Assembly: GCF_000024345.1 (NCBI RefSeq)
Contig: NC_013729.1
Coordinates: forward strand, 3,782,001-3,846,000
Reading direction: 5' to 3'
Length of the DNA stretch: 64,000 bases
Source of the DNA: Kribbella flavida DSM 17836
GTDB lineage: Bacteria > Actinomycetota > Actinomycetes > Propionibacteriales > Kribbellaceae
The notes under the pieces are model-generated. The model ran no database searches and was not told the origin of the DNA. It worked only from the letters and a program-made list of their open reading frames with translations. A program made the translations under genes and the position numbers. Shown here in pieces: positions 8,799 through 17,040 of this stretch; position 1 is the first letter of the stretch, and every line of letters begins with the position of its first letter.

Positions 8799-9641
8799 TC
8801 AGCCGAACGAGCGAAGGAACCTGTCCACGAGTGGGCCGGCCAGCGAGTGGAACTCGTGGAAGTACGCGTGCCGCGCTCCAGGGATCAGCTCGGCACGCGC
8901 GTGCGGGATGCGATCGGCCAGGAGCTGCGCGTTCGCGGCGGGGCTGAACACGTCGTCGGTGCCGTGCAGCACGAGGGTCGGCGCCTTGATCGACGGCAGC
9001 TCCTCCCAGGCGTCGTGGCTGTTGCTCGCGACCAGGTGCCGCCCCTTCGCGTACGCCGGCATCGCGGCATCGCCGAGGACCGGGTACGGCCCGGGGTTCC
9101 GCGCCACCCACCCGGGCGTGTACATCAGGTCGACCAGAACGGCATCCCGGGCGGTCTGGTCCGGGTGAGCGAGCGCTCTCCGGATCTCCTGACTCCGCTC
9201 GAACCCGTGCGTGCGACCGGGCGACGTACAGCCGAGCACAAGGCCGCGAACCCGCTCCGGGTGCAGGATCGCCAGCCACTGCGCGACCCGGCCGCCCATC
9301 GACGTTCCGTACACGTCGACCCGGTCCAGGCCGAGGTCGTCGAGCACAGCCACCGCGTCCTCGGCGAATCCGGTCGTGCTGTACACCCGGTCCGGCATGT
9401 CGCTGTCACCCGTGCCGCGGTAGTCCAGCGTGATCGTCCGCCGGCCGGCCTCGAAGTCGGCTCGGACCGGATCCCACCAGTGGTGGTTGTTCGACTGCCC
9501 GGCCAGCAGCAGCAACGGCGGCTCGTTGCGGTCGGCTCCTTCCAGTCCTCCCTGACCGCGGCCGCCGTGGCAGTTACCGGGGTCGCGGCCGCCGAGCTGG
9601 TAGGCGATCCGGGTTCCGTCGGGTGCGGTCGCGTGGGGCAT
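8799..9641 (-). CDS. Alpha/beta hydrolase
   Basis: A 280-residue alpha/beta-hydrolase fold protein. The nucleophile elbow is GTSMGG (Ser114), the acid is in HGTDDVF (Asp229 or Asp230), and the catalytic His is in GARHAYF (His258). A Gly-rich loop at about residues 21-38 interrupts the usual strand 2-3 region and looks like an insertion. No signal peptide is present, so it should be cytoplasmic. The family includes esterases, lipid hydrolases and haloperoxidase-like enzymes; the substrate is not predictable. It is divergent from the NAD(P)-binding protein at 9685, with 43 nt between starts. Confidence 0.85.
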   Translation of the reverse strand: MPHATAPDGTRIAYQLGGRDPGNCHGGRGQGGLEGADRNEPPLLLLAGQSNNHHWWDPVRADFEAGRRTITLDYRGTGDSDMPDRVYSTTGFAEDAVAVLDDLGLDRVDVYGTSMGGRVAQWLAILHPERVRGLVLGCTSPGRTHGFERSQEIRRALAHPDQTARDAVLVDLMYTPGWVARNPGPYPVLGDAAMPAYAKGRHLVASNSHDAWEELPSIKAPTLVLHGTDDVFSPAANAQLLADRIPHARAELIPGARHAYFHEFHSLAGPLVDRFLRSFG

Positions 9642-9684
9642 GGTGACAGTCTGCCCGTCGCGGCCCGGCGGGTAGGCTCCAGGC

Positions 9685-10335
9685 ATGCGAGTCGTGATAG
9701 CGGGTGGACACGGGCAGATCGCGTTGCGCTTGACCAGGATTCTCGCCGGGGACGGGCACCAGGTCGTCGGCCTGGTCCGCAACCCGGCGCACGAGGCCGA
9801 CGTCACCGAGGCCGGCGGCCAGGTCGCCGTGCTGGACCTCGAGCAGGCCGACGTCGCGGCGGTCGCCGACGTGCTGGCCGGCGCCGACGTCGCAATCTTC
9901 GCCGCGGGCGCCGGCCCGGGCAGCGGCAACGCCCGCAAGGACACCGTCGACCGCGGTGCGGCCGCATTGTTCGCCGAGGCCGCCGAGCGGGCCGGCGTAC
10001 GGCGGCACATCCAGGTCGGTTCGATGGGCGTCGACCGGATCGCCGAGCTCGACCCGGACGAGACCTTCACCGTCTACCTCACGGCGAAGCTCGCCGCCGA
10101 GGACGACCTGCGCTCACGCGACCTGGACTGGACGATTCTGCGCCCGGGCGCCCTCACCGACGACCCCGGCACCGGGCAGGTCCTGCTCGCGGGCCGGACC
10201 GGCTCCGGCAGCGTCGCGCGCGACGACGTCGCCCTGGTGCTGGCCGGCCTGTGCAGCACCCCGGCCTCGATCGGCCGCACCCTCGAACTGATCGCCGGCG
10301 ACACCTCCGTCGCCGCCGCGCTGGCCTCCCTCTGA
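9685..10335 (+). CDS. NAD(P)-binding atypical SDR (NmrA/HSCARG-like)
   Basis: This 216-residue protein is a Rossmann-fold atypical short-chain dehydrogenase. It has the dinucleotide-binding start VVIAGGHGQIA and the WTILRPGALTDDP segment seen in YwnB/HSCARG-like proteins. The YLTAKLAAEDDL stretch occupies the place of the Tyr-x3-Lys motif. Such proteins act as NAD(P) sensors or reductases. It is probably co-transcribed with the OsmC-like gene 31 nt downstream, which suggests a role in redox or stress response, but that is an inference. Confidence 0.82.
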   Translation: MRVVIAGGHGQIALRLTRILAGDGHQVVGLVRNPAHEADVTEAGGQVAVLDLEQADVAAVADVLAGADVAIFAAGAGPGSGNARKDTVDRGAAALFAEAAERAGVRRHIQVGSMGVDRIAELDPDETFTVYLTAKLAAEDDLRSRDLDWTILRPGALTDDPGTGQVLLAGRTGSGSVARDDVALVLAGLCSTPASIGRTLELIAGDTSVAAALASL

Positions 10336-10366
10336 CGTTGCCACTGGCAACAGATTGCGACTCTCC

Positions 10367-10807
10367 ATGGGCGACGACACGCTCCGGCAGGTGCACTTCG
10401 AGCGCACCGCGAACGGCAAGTACCTGGTGCAGAACCAGCGCGGCGGCACGCTGCCGGTCGGCTCCGGCGGCGACACCGACTTCACCCCGGTCGAGCTGCT
10501 GCTCGCGGCGATCGGGGCCTGCTCGGCGATCGACGTCGACGTGGTGACCAGCCGGCGCGCCGAGCCGACCGAGTTCCGCGCGGTCGTGCGCGGCGACAAG
10601 ATCCGGGACGCCGAGCAAGGCAACCGGATGCAGAACCTGACCGTCGAGTTCAGCATCCACTTCCCCGCCGGCGAGGCCGGTGACAAGGCCCGCGAGGCGC
10701 TACCGCGCGCGGTGAAGATGTCCCACGACCGCCTCTGCACCGTCAGCCGCACGGTCGAGCTCGGCACCCCGGTGGCCCTCACCCTCAACGCGTCCGACGA
10801 GGCCTGA
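10367..10807 (+). CDS. OsmC-family peroxide/organic hydroperoxide protein
   Basis: The protein has 146 residues and the OsmC/Ohr fold. The two redox cysteines are visible: IGACSAIDV (Cys52) and DRLCTVSRT (Cys124). The LLLAAIGAC helix is typical. OsmC proteins reduce hydroperoxides in the cytoplasm using thiol donors. The ATG at 10367 is preferred; a TTG at 10355 would add four residues. No clear Shine-Dalgarno is present, so translation may depend on the upstream gene, which ends 31 nt earlier. Confidence 0.85.
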   Translation: MGDDTLRQVHFERTANGKYLVQNQRGGTLPVGSGGDTDFTPVELLLAAIGACSAIDVDVVTSRRAEPTEFRAVVRGDKIRDAEQGNRMQNLTVEFSIHFPAGEAGDKAREALPRAVKMSHDRLCTVSRTVELGTPVALTLNASDEA

Positions 10808-10921
10808 CCCAACGCACCCCGAGGACCTGGGCGCCGCCTCATCACGGGCGCAGCAGCCGGGTCCCGGCAGGTGCACCCGAGACGACACCGCTCGCTGGTC
10901 GCGACCAGGACAGCTCGAGCG

Positions 10922-11017
10922 TCAGCCCGCCTGGTCGAGGTGCTCGTCCAACTCGTCCATCGCCGCGTACTTGCCGCGCACAGCTCGCGCCCGTGCCAGC
11001 AGCTCCGAGAACTCCAT
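10922..11017 (-). CDS. 31-codon frame downstream of cysteine hydrolase gene
   Basis: A 31-residue frame starting MEFSELLARARAVRGKYAA lies 10 nt downstream of the gene ending at 11028 and could be translated from the same mRNA. The sequence resembles the first helix of MazG-like nucleotide pyrophosphohydrolases, which would make it a truncated remnant. The frame keeps good codon bias but is very short. It may be a real small protein, a gene fragment, or chance. Confidence 0.3.
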   Translation of the reverse strand: MEFSELLARARAVRGKYAAMDELDEHLDQAG

Positions 11018-11027
11018 GCGCGGCAGG

Positions 11028-11876
11028 CTAGCGGTCAAGCGAGTGCCGCTGGAGTCGCCAGCCGTGCCGGCGGGAGGCCCGCAGGATCTCGTCGACCGTC
11101 CGGACCTTGCGCGGCGACGCCCACGCCTGCGACGGCTTGTGCAACGCCCAACCCGAACCCAGCGTCACCGCCGCGTGCTGCACTGCCCCGTCGGACGAGC
11201 GCCACACCAGCACGGTCCCCGGTACGCCGTCCCGCCCGCCGCGCGTCGCCGACTCGGCCAGCCAGGTGTCGAACGGCTGCCGCTGCACCCACTGCGACTC
11301 GGCGCCCTCGACGCCACACGCGGCCATCACCGTGCCGAAGCAGTTCGGCCCGCTGCCCTGCGCGAACGTCCCGGCCAGCTCCCGGGCGCGAGGCACCAGC
11401 CGCGCGGCGTCACGCCAGACCTCAGCTTGCACCTCCGTGTGCCGGCTCGGTTCGAACTCGTCGCTCACGATCCGCCGCAGCACCGCGTCCGGGGCAGACA
11501 GCAACGACTTCCACCACACGAACCGGTGCCCGTCGGCCTGCTCCCGGATCCGTGGCCCCAGCACGTCCTTCCACGCCCGCACCGTCGGTACGGCGTCCCG
11601 CCCGTGCTCGGTCTGCGCTCGGACCAGCTTCGCCCGGGTCGGATCCGGCAACGCCAGGAACTCGGCCTCGGACAACCACGACCGCCACAGCTCGCCGTCG
11701 AGGTCGTACACGCGATAGGTGTCCCGCAACTGCGGATCCGGTTCCTCGTCGGACAGCGGCAGGTCCCACTCGGTCGCCTGTCGCGCCGTCACGTAGAAGG
11801 GCTGCCGATCCGGCGCCAGCCAGTCGACCCACGACGTGACCAGCGACGGTGGGACGGGAATCCCGAGAACCTCCAT
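11028..11876 (-). CDS. Uncharacterised protein with NlpC/P60-like cysteine hydrolase features
   Basis: A 282-residue cytoplasmic protein that I cannot place in a named family. The C-terminal 110 residues look like a papain/NlpC-type fold: GSGPNCFGTVMAACG has a Cys (Cys179) at a helix start, GVPGTVLVW resembles the strand before the catalytic His, and VQHAAVTLG (His234) is followed by GWALHKPSQ. This arrangement matches NlpC/P60-like or YiiX-like enzymes. The N-terminal 170 residues are charged and of unknown function. The start overlaps the stop of the Lrp-type regulator upstream (TGATG), so the two are translationally coupled. Confidence 0.6.
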   Translation of the reverse strand: MEVLGIPVPPSLVTSWVDWLAPDRQPFYVTARQATEWDLPLSDEEPDPQLRDTYRVYDLDGELWRSWLSEAEFLALPDPTRAKLVRAQTEHGRDAVPTVRAWKDVLGPRIREQADGHRFVWWKSLLSAPDAVLRRIVSDEFEPSRHTEVQAEVWRDAARLVPRARELAGTFAQGSGPNCFGTVMAACGVEGAESQWVQRQPFDTWLAESATRGGRDGVPGTVLVWRSSDGAVQHAAVTLGSGWALHKPSQAWASPRKVRTVDEILRASRRHGWRLQRHSLDR

Positions 11877-12334
11877 CACGACACTGCCGGCGGTCCGACC
11901 GGGGCACGGTACGGCTGGGTCTCGCTGTAGACCAGGTTCGTCGTGGTGGAGCCGAACTCGGTGAGCTCGTTCACCAACTGCTCCAGGTGCGCCATCGATC
12001 CAGCGGCCACCTTCAGCGCGTAGCAGTCGTCGCCCGTGGTCCGCAGGCACTCGAGAATCTCGGTCCGCTCGGCCAGCAACCGGCGCAACGGTTCGTGCTT
12101 GTTGCCGGGATACTTCAGCCGCACCACCGCCAGTACGGCGTACCCGGTCCTCGCGAGGTTGATCTGGGCGCGGTACCCGCTGATCACGCCGAGCGTCTCC
12201 AGCCGCTTGACCCGCTCGGTGGTTGCCGACGCGCTCAGACTGACCCGTCGGCCCAGCTCGGTCAGCGGCAGCCGGCCGTCCCGCTGCAGCTCACCGAGAA
12301 TGGCCCAGTCGGTCGGATCCAGAGTCTCGGTCAT
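11876..12334 (-). CDS. Lrp/AsnC-family transcriptional regulator
   Basis: This is a 152-residue Lrp/AsnC regulator of standard length. The N-terminal winged helix-turn-helix spans about residues 5-60, with DWAILGELQRDGRLPLTEL and the recognition region SLSASATTERVKRLE. The RAM ligand-binding domain follows (YAVLAVVRL to ETQPY). Family members sense amino acids or related ligands and bind DNA as dimers or octamers. It is divergent from the F420-type oxidoreductase at 12428 (93 nt between starts) and coupled to the putative cysteine hydrolase downstream. Control of both directions is a reasonable inference. Confidence 0.9.
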   Translation of the reverse strand: MTETLDPTDWAILGELQRDGRLPLTELGRRVSLSASATTERVKRLETLGVISGYRAQINLARTGYAVLAVVRLKYPGNKHEPLRRLLAERTEILECLRTTGDDCYALKVAAGSMAHLEQLVNELTEFGSTTTNLVYSETQPYRAPVGPPAVS

Positions 12335-12427
12335 CCCGCCAAACTACCGACAGATCAACGGTGAAAGCCACTGGATTCCGTGAAGACTCCCTTCAAGCGG
12401 GGATGCTCGCCTGGATAGCGTGACCCC

Positions 12428-13285
12428 ATGGAAATCGGTGTGAACGTCCCCAACTTCGGCCCCGGCGCCACGCCGGAGCGGCTGCTCGCCTGGGCTCGTA
12501 CGGTCGAGGGGCTCGGCTACGACCTGCTGATGATGTCGGACCACGTCGTCATCACGCCCGACGTCGCCGAGCAGTACCCGGCGCCGTTCTACGAGCCGTT
12601 CACCACGCTCAGCTGGCTGGCCGGCAGCACCAGCACGATCCGCCTCGGGACCACTGTGGTGATCGCGCCGTACCGGCACCCGCTGCTGGTCGCGCGGATG
12701 GCGGCCAACCTGCACCAACTCAGCGGCCGCCGATTCGTGCTCGGCGTCGGTGTCGGCTGGGCCGCCCAGGAGTTCGCCGCGCTCGGTGCCGAGTTCCGCC
12801 ACCGCGGCCGGCTGACCGACGAGCTGCTCGACACCGTCACGACCGCCTGGCAGGACACCGACGACTACCGCGCCGACGGCCTCCCGATCTGGGTCGGCGG
12901 CGGAATGGACGCCGGCCCCCGTCGAGCCGTCCGGTACGGCGCCGCCTGGCACCCGCTGCGGCAGACCATGCCCTGGCTGCGCGACGCCGCGAAGTGCCTG
13001 CGGCAGGTCGCCGAGCAGCAGGGCCGGCCGGTTCCGGGCTTCGCCCCGCGGATCCTGCTGCACCTGACCGACCGGCCGCGACCGGACACCGATCGCCGGG
13101 CGGGCGAAGGATCGATCGACCAGATCCTCGCCGACCTCGACGAGTTGCGCCTGCTCGGAGCGCACACTGTCGTCCTGGACCCGTTCGTCGGCGACCCGGC
13201 CGAGACCGAGCACCCCGAGGTCGCGTGGCAGGCGCTGTCCACCGTCAAAGCACAACTGAGCTCAGCAGAAACGGAGAAACTGTGA
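12428..13285 (+). CDS. LLM-class F420-dependent oxidoreductase
   Basis: A 285-residue luciferase-like monooxygenase-fold protein. It begins MEIGVNVPNFGPGATPE and contains SDHVVITPD and IRLGTTVVIAPYRHP, which are typical of TIGR03619-type F420-dependent oxidoreductases. Such enzymes use cofactor F420 for hydride transfer on diverse substrates. The substrate is unknown. The stop overlaps the next start (GTGA, 13282-13285), so it is coupled to a nucleoside deaminase-like gene. Confidence 0.87.
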   Translation: MEIGVNVPNFGPGATPERLLAWARTVEGLGYDLLMMSDHVVITPDVAEQYPAPFYEPFTTLSWLAGSTSTIRLGTTVVIAPYRHPLLVARMAANLHQLSGRRFVLGVGVGWAAQEFAALGAEFRHRGRLTDELLDTVTTAWQDTDDYRADGLPIWVGGGMDAGPRRAVRYGAAWHPLRQTMPWLRDAAKCLRQVAEQQGRPVPGFAPRILLHLTDRPRPDTDRRAGEGSIDQILADLDELRLLGAHTVVLDPFVGDPAETEHPEVAWQALSTVKAQLSSAETEKL

Positions 13286-13713
13286 CCACCACGGCTGACG
13301 AGGGCTTCCTCCGGCGGGCGATCGAGCTCGCCGCCACCGCGGACAAGTCGGGCAACCCGCCGTTCGGTTCGCTCCTGGCCGGCCCCGACGGGACCGTGCT
13401 CGCGGAGGACCACAACACCTCCGTCACCGACAACGACATCACCGCGCATCCCGAGCTGAAGCTGGCCCGCTGGGCGGCCGCGAACCTCACCCCGGACGTC
13501 GCCGCCGGGACCACGATGTACACCAGCTGCCAGCCGTGCCGGATGTGCAGCGGCGCCCTCGAACGCTCCGGCCTGGGCCGGGTCGTCTACGCGCTGTCCG
13601 GCGACCAGCTCAACGCGCTGAAGCCCGGCGGCGGGTTCGCGCCGGTACCGGAGGACGGCCCGGCGCTGTACGACGAGGGGCGAGCCGTCGTCGAGAACTA
13701 CTACAAGAGCTGA
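13282..13713 (+). CDS. Nucleoside/cytidine deaminase-like zinc enzyme
   Basis: The protein has 143 residues and the cytidine deaminase-like fold. The zinc and proton-shuttle motif reads HPE (His56-Glu58) instead of the usual HAE, and the second motif is TSCQPCRMCSG (Cys86 and Cys89). Both catalytic elements are therefore intact in position. It may deaminate guanine, cytosine or another base or nucleoside. The GTG start at 13282 overlaps the upstream stop and has GGAG upstream inside that gene. A hairpin terminator follows at 13720-13752. Confidence 0.85.
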   Translation: MTTTADEGFLRRAIELAATADKSGNPPFGSLLAGPDGTVLAEDHNTSVTDNDITAHPELKLARWAAANLTPDVAAGTTMYTSCQPCRMCSGALERSGLGRVVYALSGDQLNALKPGGGFAPVPEDGPALYDEGRAVVENYYKS

Positions 13714-13719
13714 GGCGAC

Positions 13720-13752
13720 GTAGGGCCCGGCGAAGTCCGCGCCGGGCTCTAC
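13720..13752. terminator. Hairpin terminator between convergent genes
   Basis: A 13-bp stem with one G-T wobble pairs 13720-13732 with 13740-13752 around a 7-nt loop. It separates the deaminase gene from the convergent LppU-like gene ending at 13763. Confidence 0.75.
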
Positions 13753-13762
13753 CGCGTTGGTC

Positions 13763-14683
13763 CTACTTGGAGCCGAGGCAGAGCGTGTAGCCCGAGGAGC
13801 CGCGCGACTCGGTGTACGCCACGGTGTATCCCGGGTACTGCTCGCACTGCGCGGAGTTCGAGGAGCTGACCTTGCCGAGCACCTTGAACTCGGCCTCCGC
13901 CGAGCCACAGTCGACGACCTTCACGTTCGGGTTGCTGATCGTGCCCTTGTTCTGCACGCACGCGCCCGCCTCGGCCGACGACGCCCTGTCCAGGTTGGCG
14001 ATCACGATCACGGCGATCAGCATGACCGGCACCAGCAGGCCCAGTACGGCCGGCCGCTGGAAGAGGGGCTTGCCCAGGTTCATCGGCCGGCCGGGCGCAC
14101 CCGGAGCCGGCTCCGGCAGGTCCTTGAACGTCTTCCACGGACCGATGTTCGACAGCATGATGAACGGGTTGACGATTGCGGAACCGATACCCCACCAGCC
14201 CTGCCACATGCTCTTCGACGTCATCTCCCGCACGGTCGCGATCCCGCAGGTGCGGCAGAACGGGCCTTCCAGCTTGAGGAAGCGCATCACGACCAGCAGG
14301 CCGACGTGCCCGCGCACGGTCGCCTGCGCCGCCGGGAACGCGCCGCAGAACCGGCACTGCACAGCACCCGGCTGCGGCCCGTGCGGCATCGGCCCGGGCT
14401 GCCCGAACTGCTGAGCGCCGTACTGAGGCTGCCCGTACTGGGGCTGGCCGTACTGCGGTCCGCCCGGGTGACCGGCCTGCGGCTGACCGAACGGCGGTGC
14501 CTGCTCGTACGGCGCCTGCGGCTGCCCGTACTGCGGCTGGGACTGCTGGGGCTGGCCGTACAGGGGCTGGCCGGGCTGCTCGGTGTACTGCGGGTACGGT
14601 GCCTGGCCGACCTGGTCCTGCGGGCGACCGTAGCCGCCGGGCTGGTACGGGCTCTGGGGCGGTTGCGGGGGAGTGGTGGTCAC
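13763..14683 (-). CDS. LppU/SCO3897-like membrane protein with Gln/Pro-rich repeats
   Basis: A 306-residue protein in three parts. Residues 1 to about 105 are a Pro/Gln/Tyr-rich low-complexity tail with repeated QPQYG units. The middle holds two Cys pairs, CRFCG and CRTCG, that could form a zinc ribbon, followed by a Trp-rich amphipathic region. A membrane helix near VLGLLVPVMLIAVIVIANL precedes an extracytoplasmic domain with four Cys, including GACVQNKG and YTLCLGSK, which is typical of LppU-like proteins. The function of this family is unknown. The topology predicts a cytoplasmic disordered tail and an external disulfide-bonded domain. Confidence 0.75.
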   Translation of the reverse strand: MTTTPPQPPQSPYQPGGYGRPQDQVGQAPYPQYTEQPGQPLYGQPQQSQPQYGQPQAPYEQAPPFGQPQAGHPGGPQYGQPQYGQPQYGAQQFGQPGPMPHGPQPGAVQCRFCGAFPAAQATVRGHVGLLVVMRFLKLEGPFCRTCGIATVREMTSKSMWQGWWGIGSAIVNPFIMLSNIGPWKTFKDLPEPAPGAPGRPMNLGKPLFQRPAVLGLLVPVMLIAVIVIANLDRASSAEAGACVQNKGTISNPNVKVVDCGSAEAEFKVLGKVSSSNSAQCEQYPGYTVAYTESRGSSGYTLCLGSK

Positions 14684-14805
14684 GAATACTTCCTGTTGCT
14701 CGCTTCGGGACAGCTTTGGGACATCCGGACCTTACTCACCACCCCGGTCATCGAGCGGCTCCGCGTCCCTGCGGCCCGCGGCCTTCTGACTGCCTCGACG
14801 AGTTG

Positions 14806-15780
14806 TCACCGCGCGGCTTCGCTGCGTGCCCGATCGTTGCCGTACCGGCTGACCAGCTCGCCGCCGAGCCGGGCCAGCTCCGCCTGCACCGACGGCGGGT
14901 CGAGCACCTCGATCGACCCGCCCCAGCCGGCCAGGTGCTGCGCGATCATCAACGGACTCGGCGCCGTGACCCGGATCTTGACCAGCCCGTTGCCGGGGGA
15001 GTCGAGCACCTCGCAGTGCCGGCCGAGGCGGTCCTGCATCACCCACAGGTGCCGCTCCTGCATGACCACGGTCGCCGCGAGCAGCGACCGGTTCTGCTCC
15101 ATCTCGTCGACCACCCGGGCCCACGCCACCGACAGGTCGAAGTCGTCCGGCCGCTCCGCCGGCCGGTCGGTGACCGTTGCCTCCAGCACCCGATCGACCC
15201 GGAACGTGCGCTGACCCCTCTCGGTCCCCGCGATCAGGTACCAGACGTCGTCCTTGGCGACCAGACCGAGCGGATCCACCAGCCGCTCCGACGGCGGCGC
15301 GCCCCGGCGTCCGGCGTACGAGAGGCGGACCTTGAGCCGCCGGACGACGGCGTGCTGCAGGTCGTTGACCACGACCGGGCGGGCCTTGTCGAGCTCGCCC
15401 CAGCCGGCCGGGTCGATCACCACCGCCTCGGCCGCTGCCTCCGCGTCGCCGCGAAAGCTCTCCGGTAGCGCCCGGACGAGCTTGCGCAGCGCGGCCTTCG
15501 CCTCGGGTGCGATGGCGGCCGCCGGACCGACCAGCAGGAACAGCGCCTGCGCCTCCGTCGCGGTCAGGCCGCTCAGATCCGTTCGCGCACCCCCGAGCAG
15601 CGACCAGCCGCCGTTGCGGCCGGGCTGCGGGTAGACCGGGATGCCGGCCGTCGACAGCGCTTCGAGATCGCGCCGCGCGGTCGCCACCGAGATCTCCAGC
15701 TCGGAAGCCAGCTCCGCGGCGGTCACCCGGCCGCGGGCCTGCATCAGCAGCAGGGTCGCCACCAGCCGGTCAGCTCGCAT
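14806..15780 (-). CDS. WYL-domain transcriptional regulator (DeoR-type HTH)
   Basis: This 324-residue protein has an N-terminal DeoR-like helix-turn-helix (about residues 1-60; VTAAELASELEISVATARRD) and a WYL domain with the segment DDVWYLIAGTERGQRTFRVDRV. A WCX-like C-terminal extension follows. WYL regulators are thought to sense nucleic-acid or nucleotide ligands. A perfect 7-bp dyad lies 24 nt upstream of the start (15804-15818) and may be its own operator. It may form a unit with the glycosylase-like gene immediately upstream, whose stop is 46 nt away. Confidence 0.88.
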   Translation of the reverse strand: MRADRLVATLLLMQARGRVTAAELASELEISVATARRDLEALSTAGIPVYPQPGRNGGWSLLGGARTDLSGLTATEAQALFLLVGPAAAIAPEAKAALRKLVRALPESFRGDAEAAAEAVVIDPAGWGELDKARPVVVNDLQHAVVRRLKVRLSYAGRRGAPPSERLVDPLGLVAKDDVWYLIAGTERGQRTFRVDRVLEATVTDRPAERPDDFDLSVAWARVVDEMEQNRSLLAATVVMQERHLWVMQDRLGRHCEVLDSPGNGLVKIRVTAPSPLMIAQHLAGWGGSIEVLDPPSVQAELARLGGELVSRYGNDRARSEAAR

Positions 15781-15803
15781 GAGCCCAGTGTCGCAGCCAA
15801 AGC

Positions 15804-15818
15804 GCTCACCCGGTGAGC
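15804..15818. promoter_or_regulatory. Perfect dyad upstream of WYL regulator
   Basis: GCTCACC, one central base, then GGTGAGC form a perfect palindrome 24 nt upstream of the WYL start. It could be an autoregulatory operator; a weak terminator for the upstream gene is an alternative. Confidence 0.45.
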
Positions 15819-15825
15819 ACTTTGT

Positions 15826-16956
15826 TCACCCCGTCGCCAGCACTCGGGTCTCGACCACGGGGACGTCGTTCCACCAGCGGTCGTAGCTGCGGTAGAGCTT
15901 GGGATCGCGCTCTCTCAGCATCTCCGACAGAGCGCGCGCCTCGGCGGCGAGCCCTTGCCAGACGTCGTCCGGCAGGTGCTGGAACGCGGCCGCCTCGATC
16001 CCGCTCTCGACCCCTCGCCAGACCCCGGCGACGTACCCGTCGACCAGCAGGGTGGGCAGCACGTCACCGTTGGTGCGGGTCACCGCCGCCTTGTACTCCG
16101 GCGGGACGACGCGGCCGCGGTCGTCGTACGCGAGCAGCACGCTGTCCCACATCGCCATCAGCCGCGGCGGCACCGGCAGATCACCGGCGGGACGCGGCGC
16201 ACCGGGGACGTCGTACAGCGTGACGCCACCGGGACCCTTCAGTTCCTCGAGCTCGCCGGAGAGCGCGCTGATCGCCACCTTCACCCGAGATCGCGTGATC
16301 TTGGCGAACTGCGCGATGTCAGCGACCGACGCCGGACCGAAGCCCTGCAGATAGCGCCGAACCAGCACCTCGGTCGCCTTCTCCGCGTCCAGCACCTCCG
16401 CCCAGGGCGCGGCGACAAACACCGGCCGCTGCCCGAACGACCACGGGCCGCCGGTCGGCGCGTGCAGGAGATGCGCGGACGACCGCATCGCCCACCAGAC
16501 CTGCGCCGCCGCGTCCGTCCCGAGCCGCTCACCGAGCCATGCCTCGAGCTCCGCCCCGGTCCTGGGCTCGCTCGCGAACTGCAGCAGCTCCGCGGCCAGC
16601 ACCCGGCTGGTCTCGGCGGTCAGCCCACCCGCGGCGAACGACTGGGCGAAGCGCGCCGTCGCCGTCGCCGGCATCATCACGGCCCGGAAGTGCGCGTGCT
16701 CGTCGGCGCACACCGCGTGCAGAGTCATCCGCAGCAGACTCGCCTTCACCACCCGCTGCTCGGCGAACGCCCGATCCAGCTCCGCGGGATCGAACCCGGC
16801 CACCCGGTTGAACAGCGCGACGTACGGCGAGGCCGCGTGCTGTGCCTGCACCGCCACCACCCGGCGTACGGCGTCCTCGACACCGACCGCCTCCCGCGCC
16901 ACCAGCATCTGCCGCGCCATCGCCGCCCGATTGAGCTCCCGCTCCGTCAGCACCAT
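15826..16956 (-). CDS. AlkZ/HTH_42-family winged-helix DNA glycosylase-like protein
   Basis: The 376-residue protein belongs to the HTH_42 superfamily, tandem winged-helix proteins that include the interstrand-crosslink glycosylase AlkZ. The catalytic Q-x-Q motif is visible as VQAQHAASP, with Gln37 and Gln39. Other family features are the LLRMTLHAV segment and the C-terminal TLLVDGYVAGVWRG stretch. AlkZ-type enzymes unhook DNA crosslinks or excise alkylated bases. The single ATG at 16956 is the only good start. It is divergent from a methyltransferase at 17041. Confidence 0.8.
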   Translation of the reverse strand: MVLTERELNRAAMARQMLVAREAVGVEDAVRRVVAVQAQHAASPYVALFNRVAGFDPAELDRAFAEQRVVKASLLRMTLHAVCADEHAHFRAVMMPATATARFAQSFAAGGLTAETSRVLAAELLQFASEPRTGAELEAWLGERLGTDAAAQVWWAMRSSAHLLHAPTGGPWSFGQRPVFVAAPWAEVLDAEKATEVLVRRYLQGFGPASVADIAQFAKITRSRVKVAISALSGELEELKGPGGVTLYDVPGAPRPAGDLPVPPRLMAMWDSVLLAYDDRGRVVPPEYKAAVTRTNGDVLPTLLVDGYVAGVWRGVESGIEAAAFQHLPDDVWQGLAAEARALSEMLRERDPKLYRSYDRWWNDVPVVETRVLATG

Positions 16957-17040
16957 CCGCGCATTCCACCACGAACACCGGGCCGCGTGGACCCCGAAAA
17001 CCCGTCGGCGCGGCCGCTGAGCCCGGGGTACCGTCCGTAG

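Noticed and set aside
14400-14640. Tandem DNA repeat in the QPQYG-rich region
   Set aside because: The repetition is at protein level with varying codons and spacing; it is a low-complexity tail rather than a DNA repeat array.
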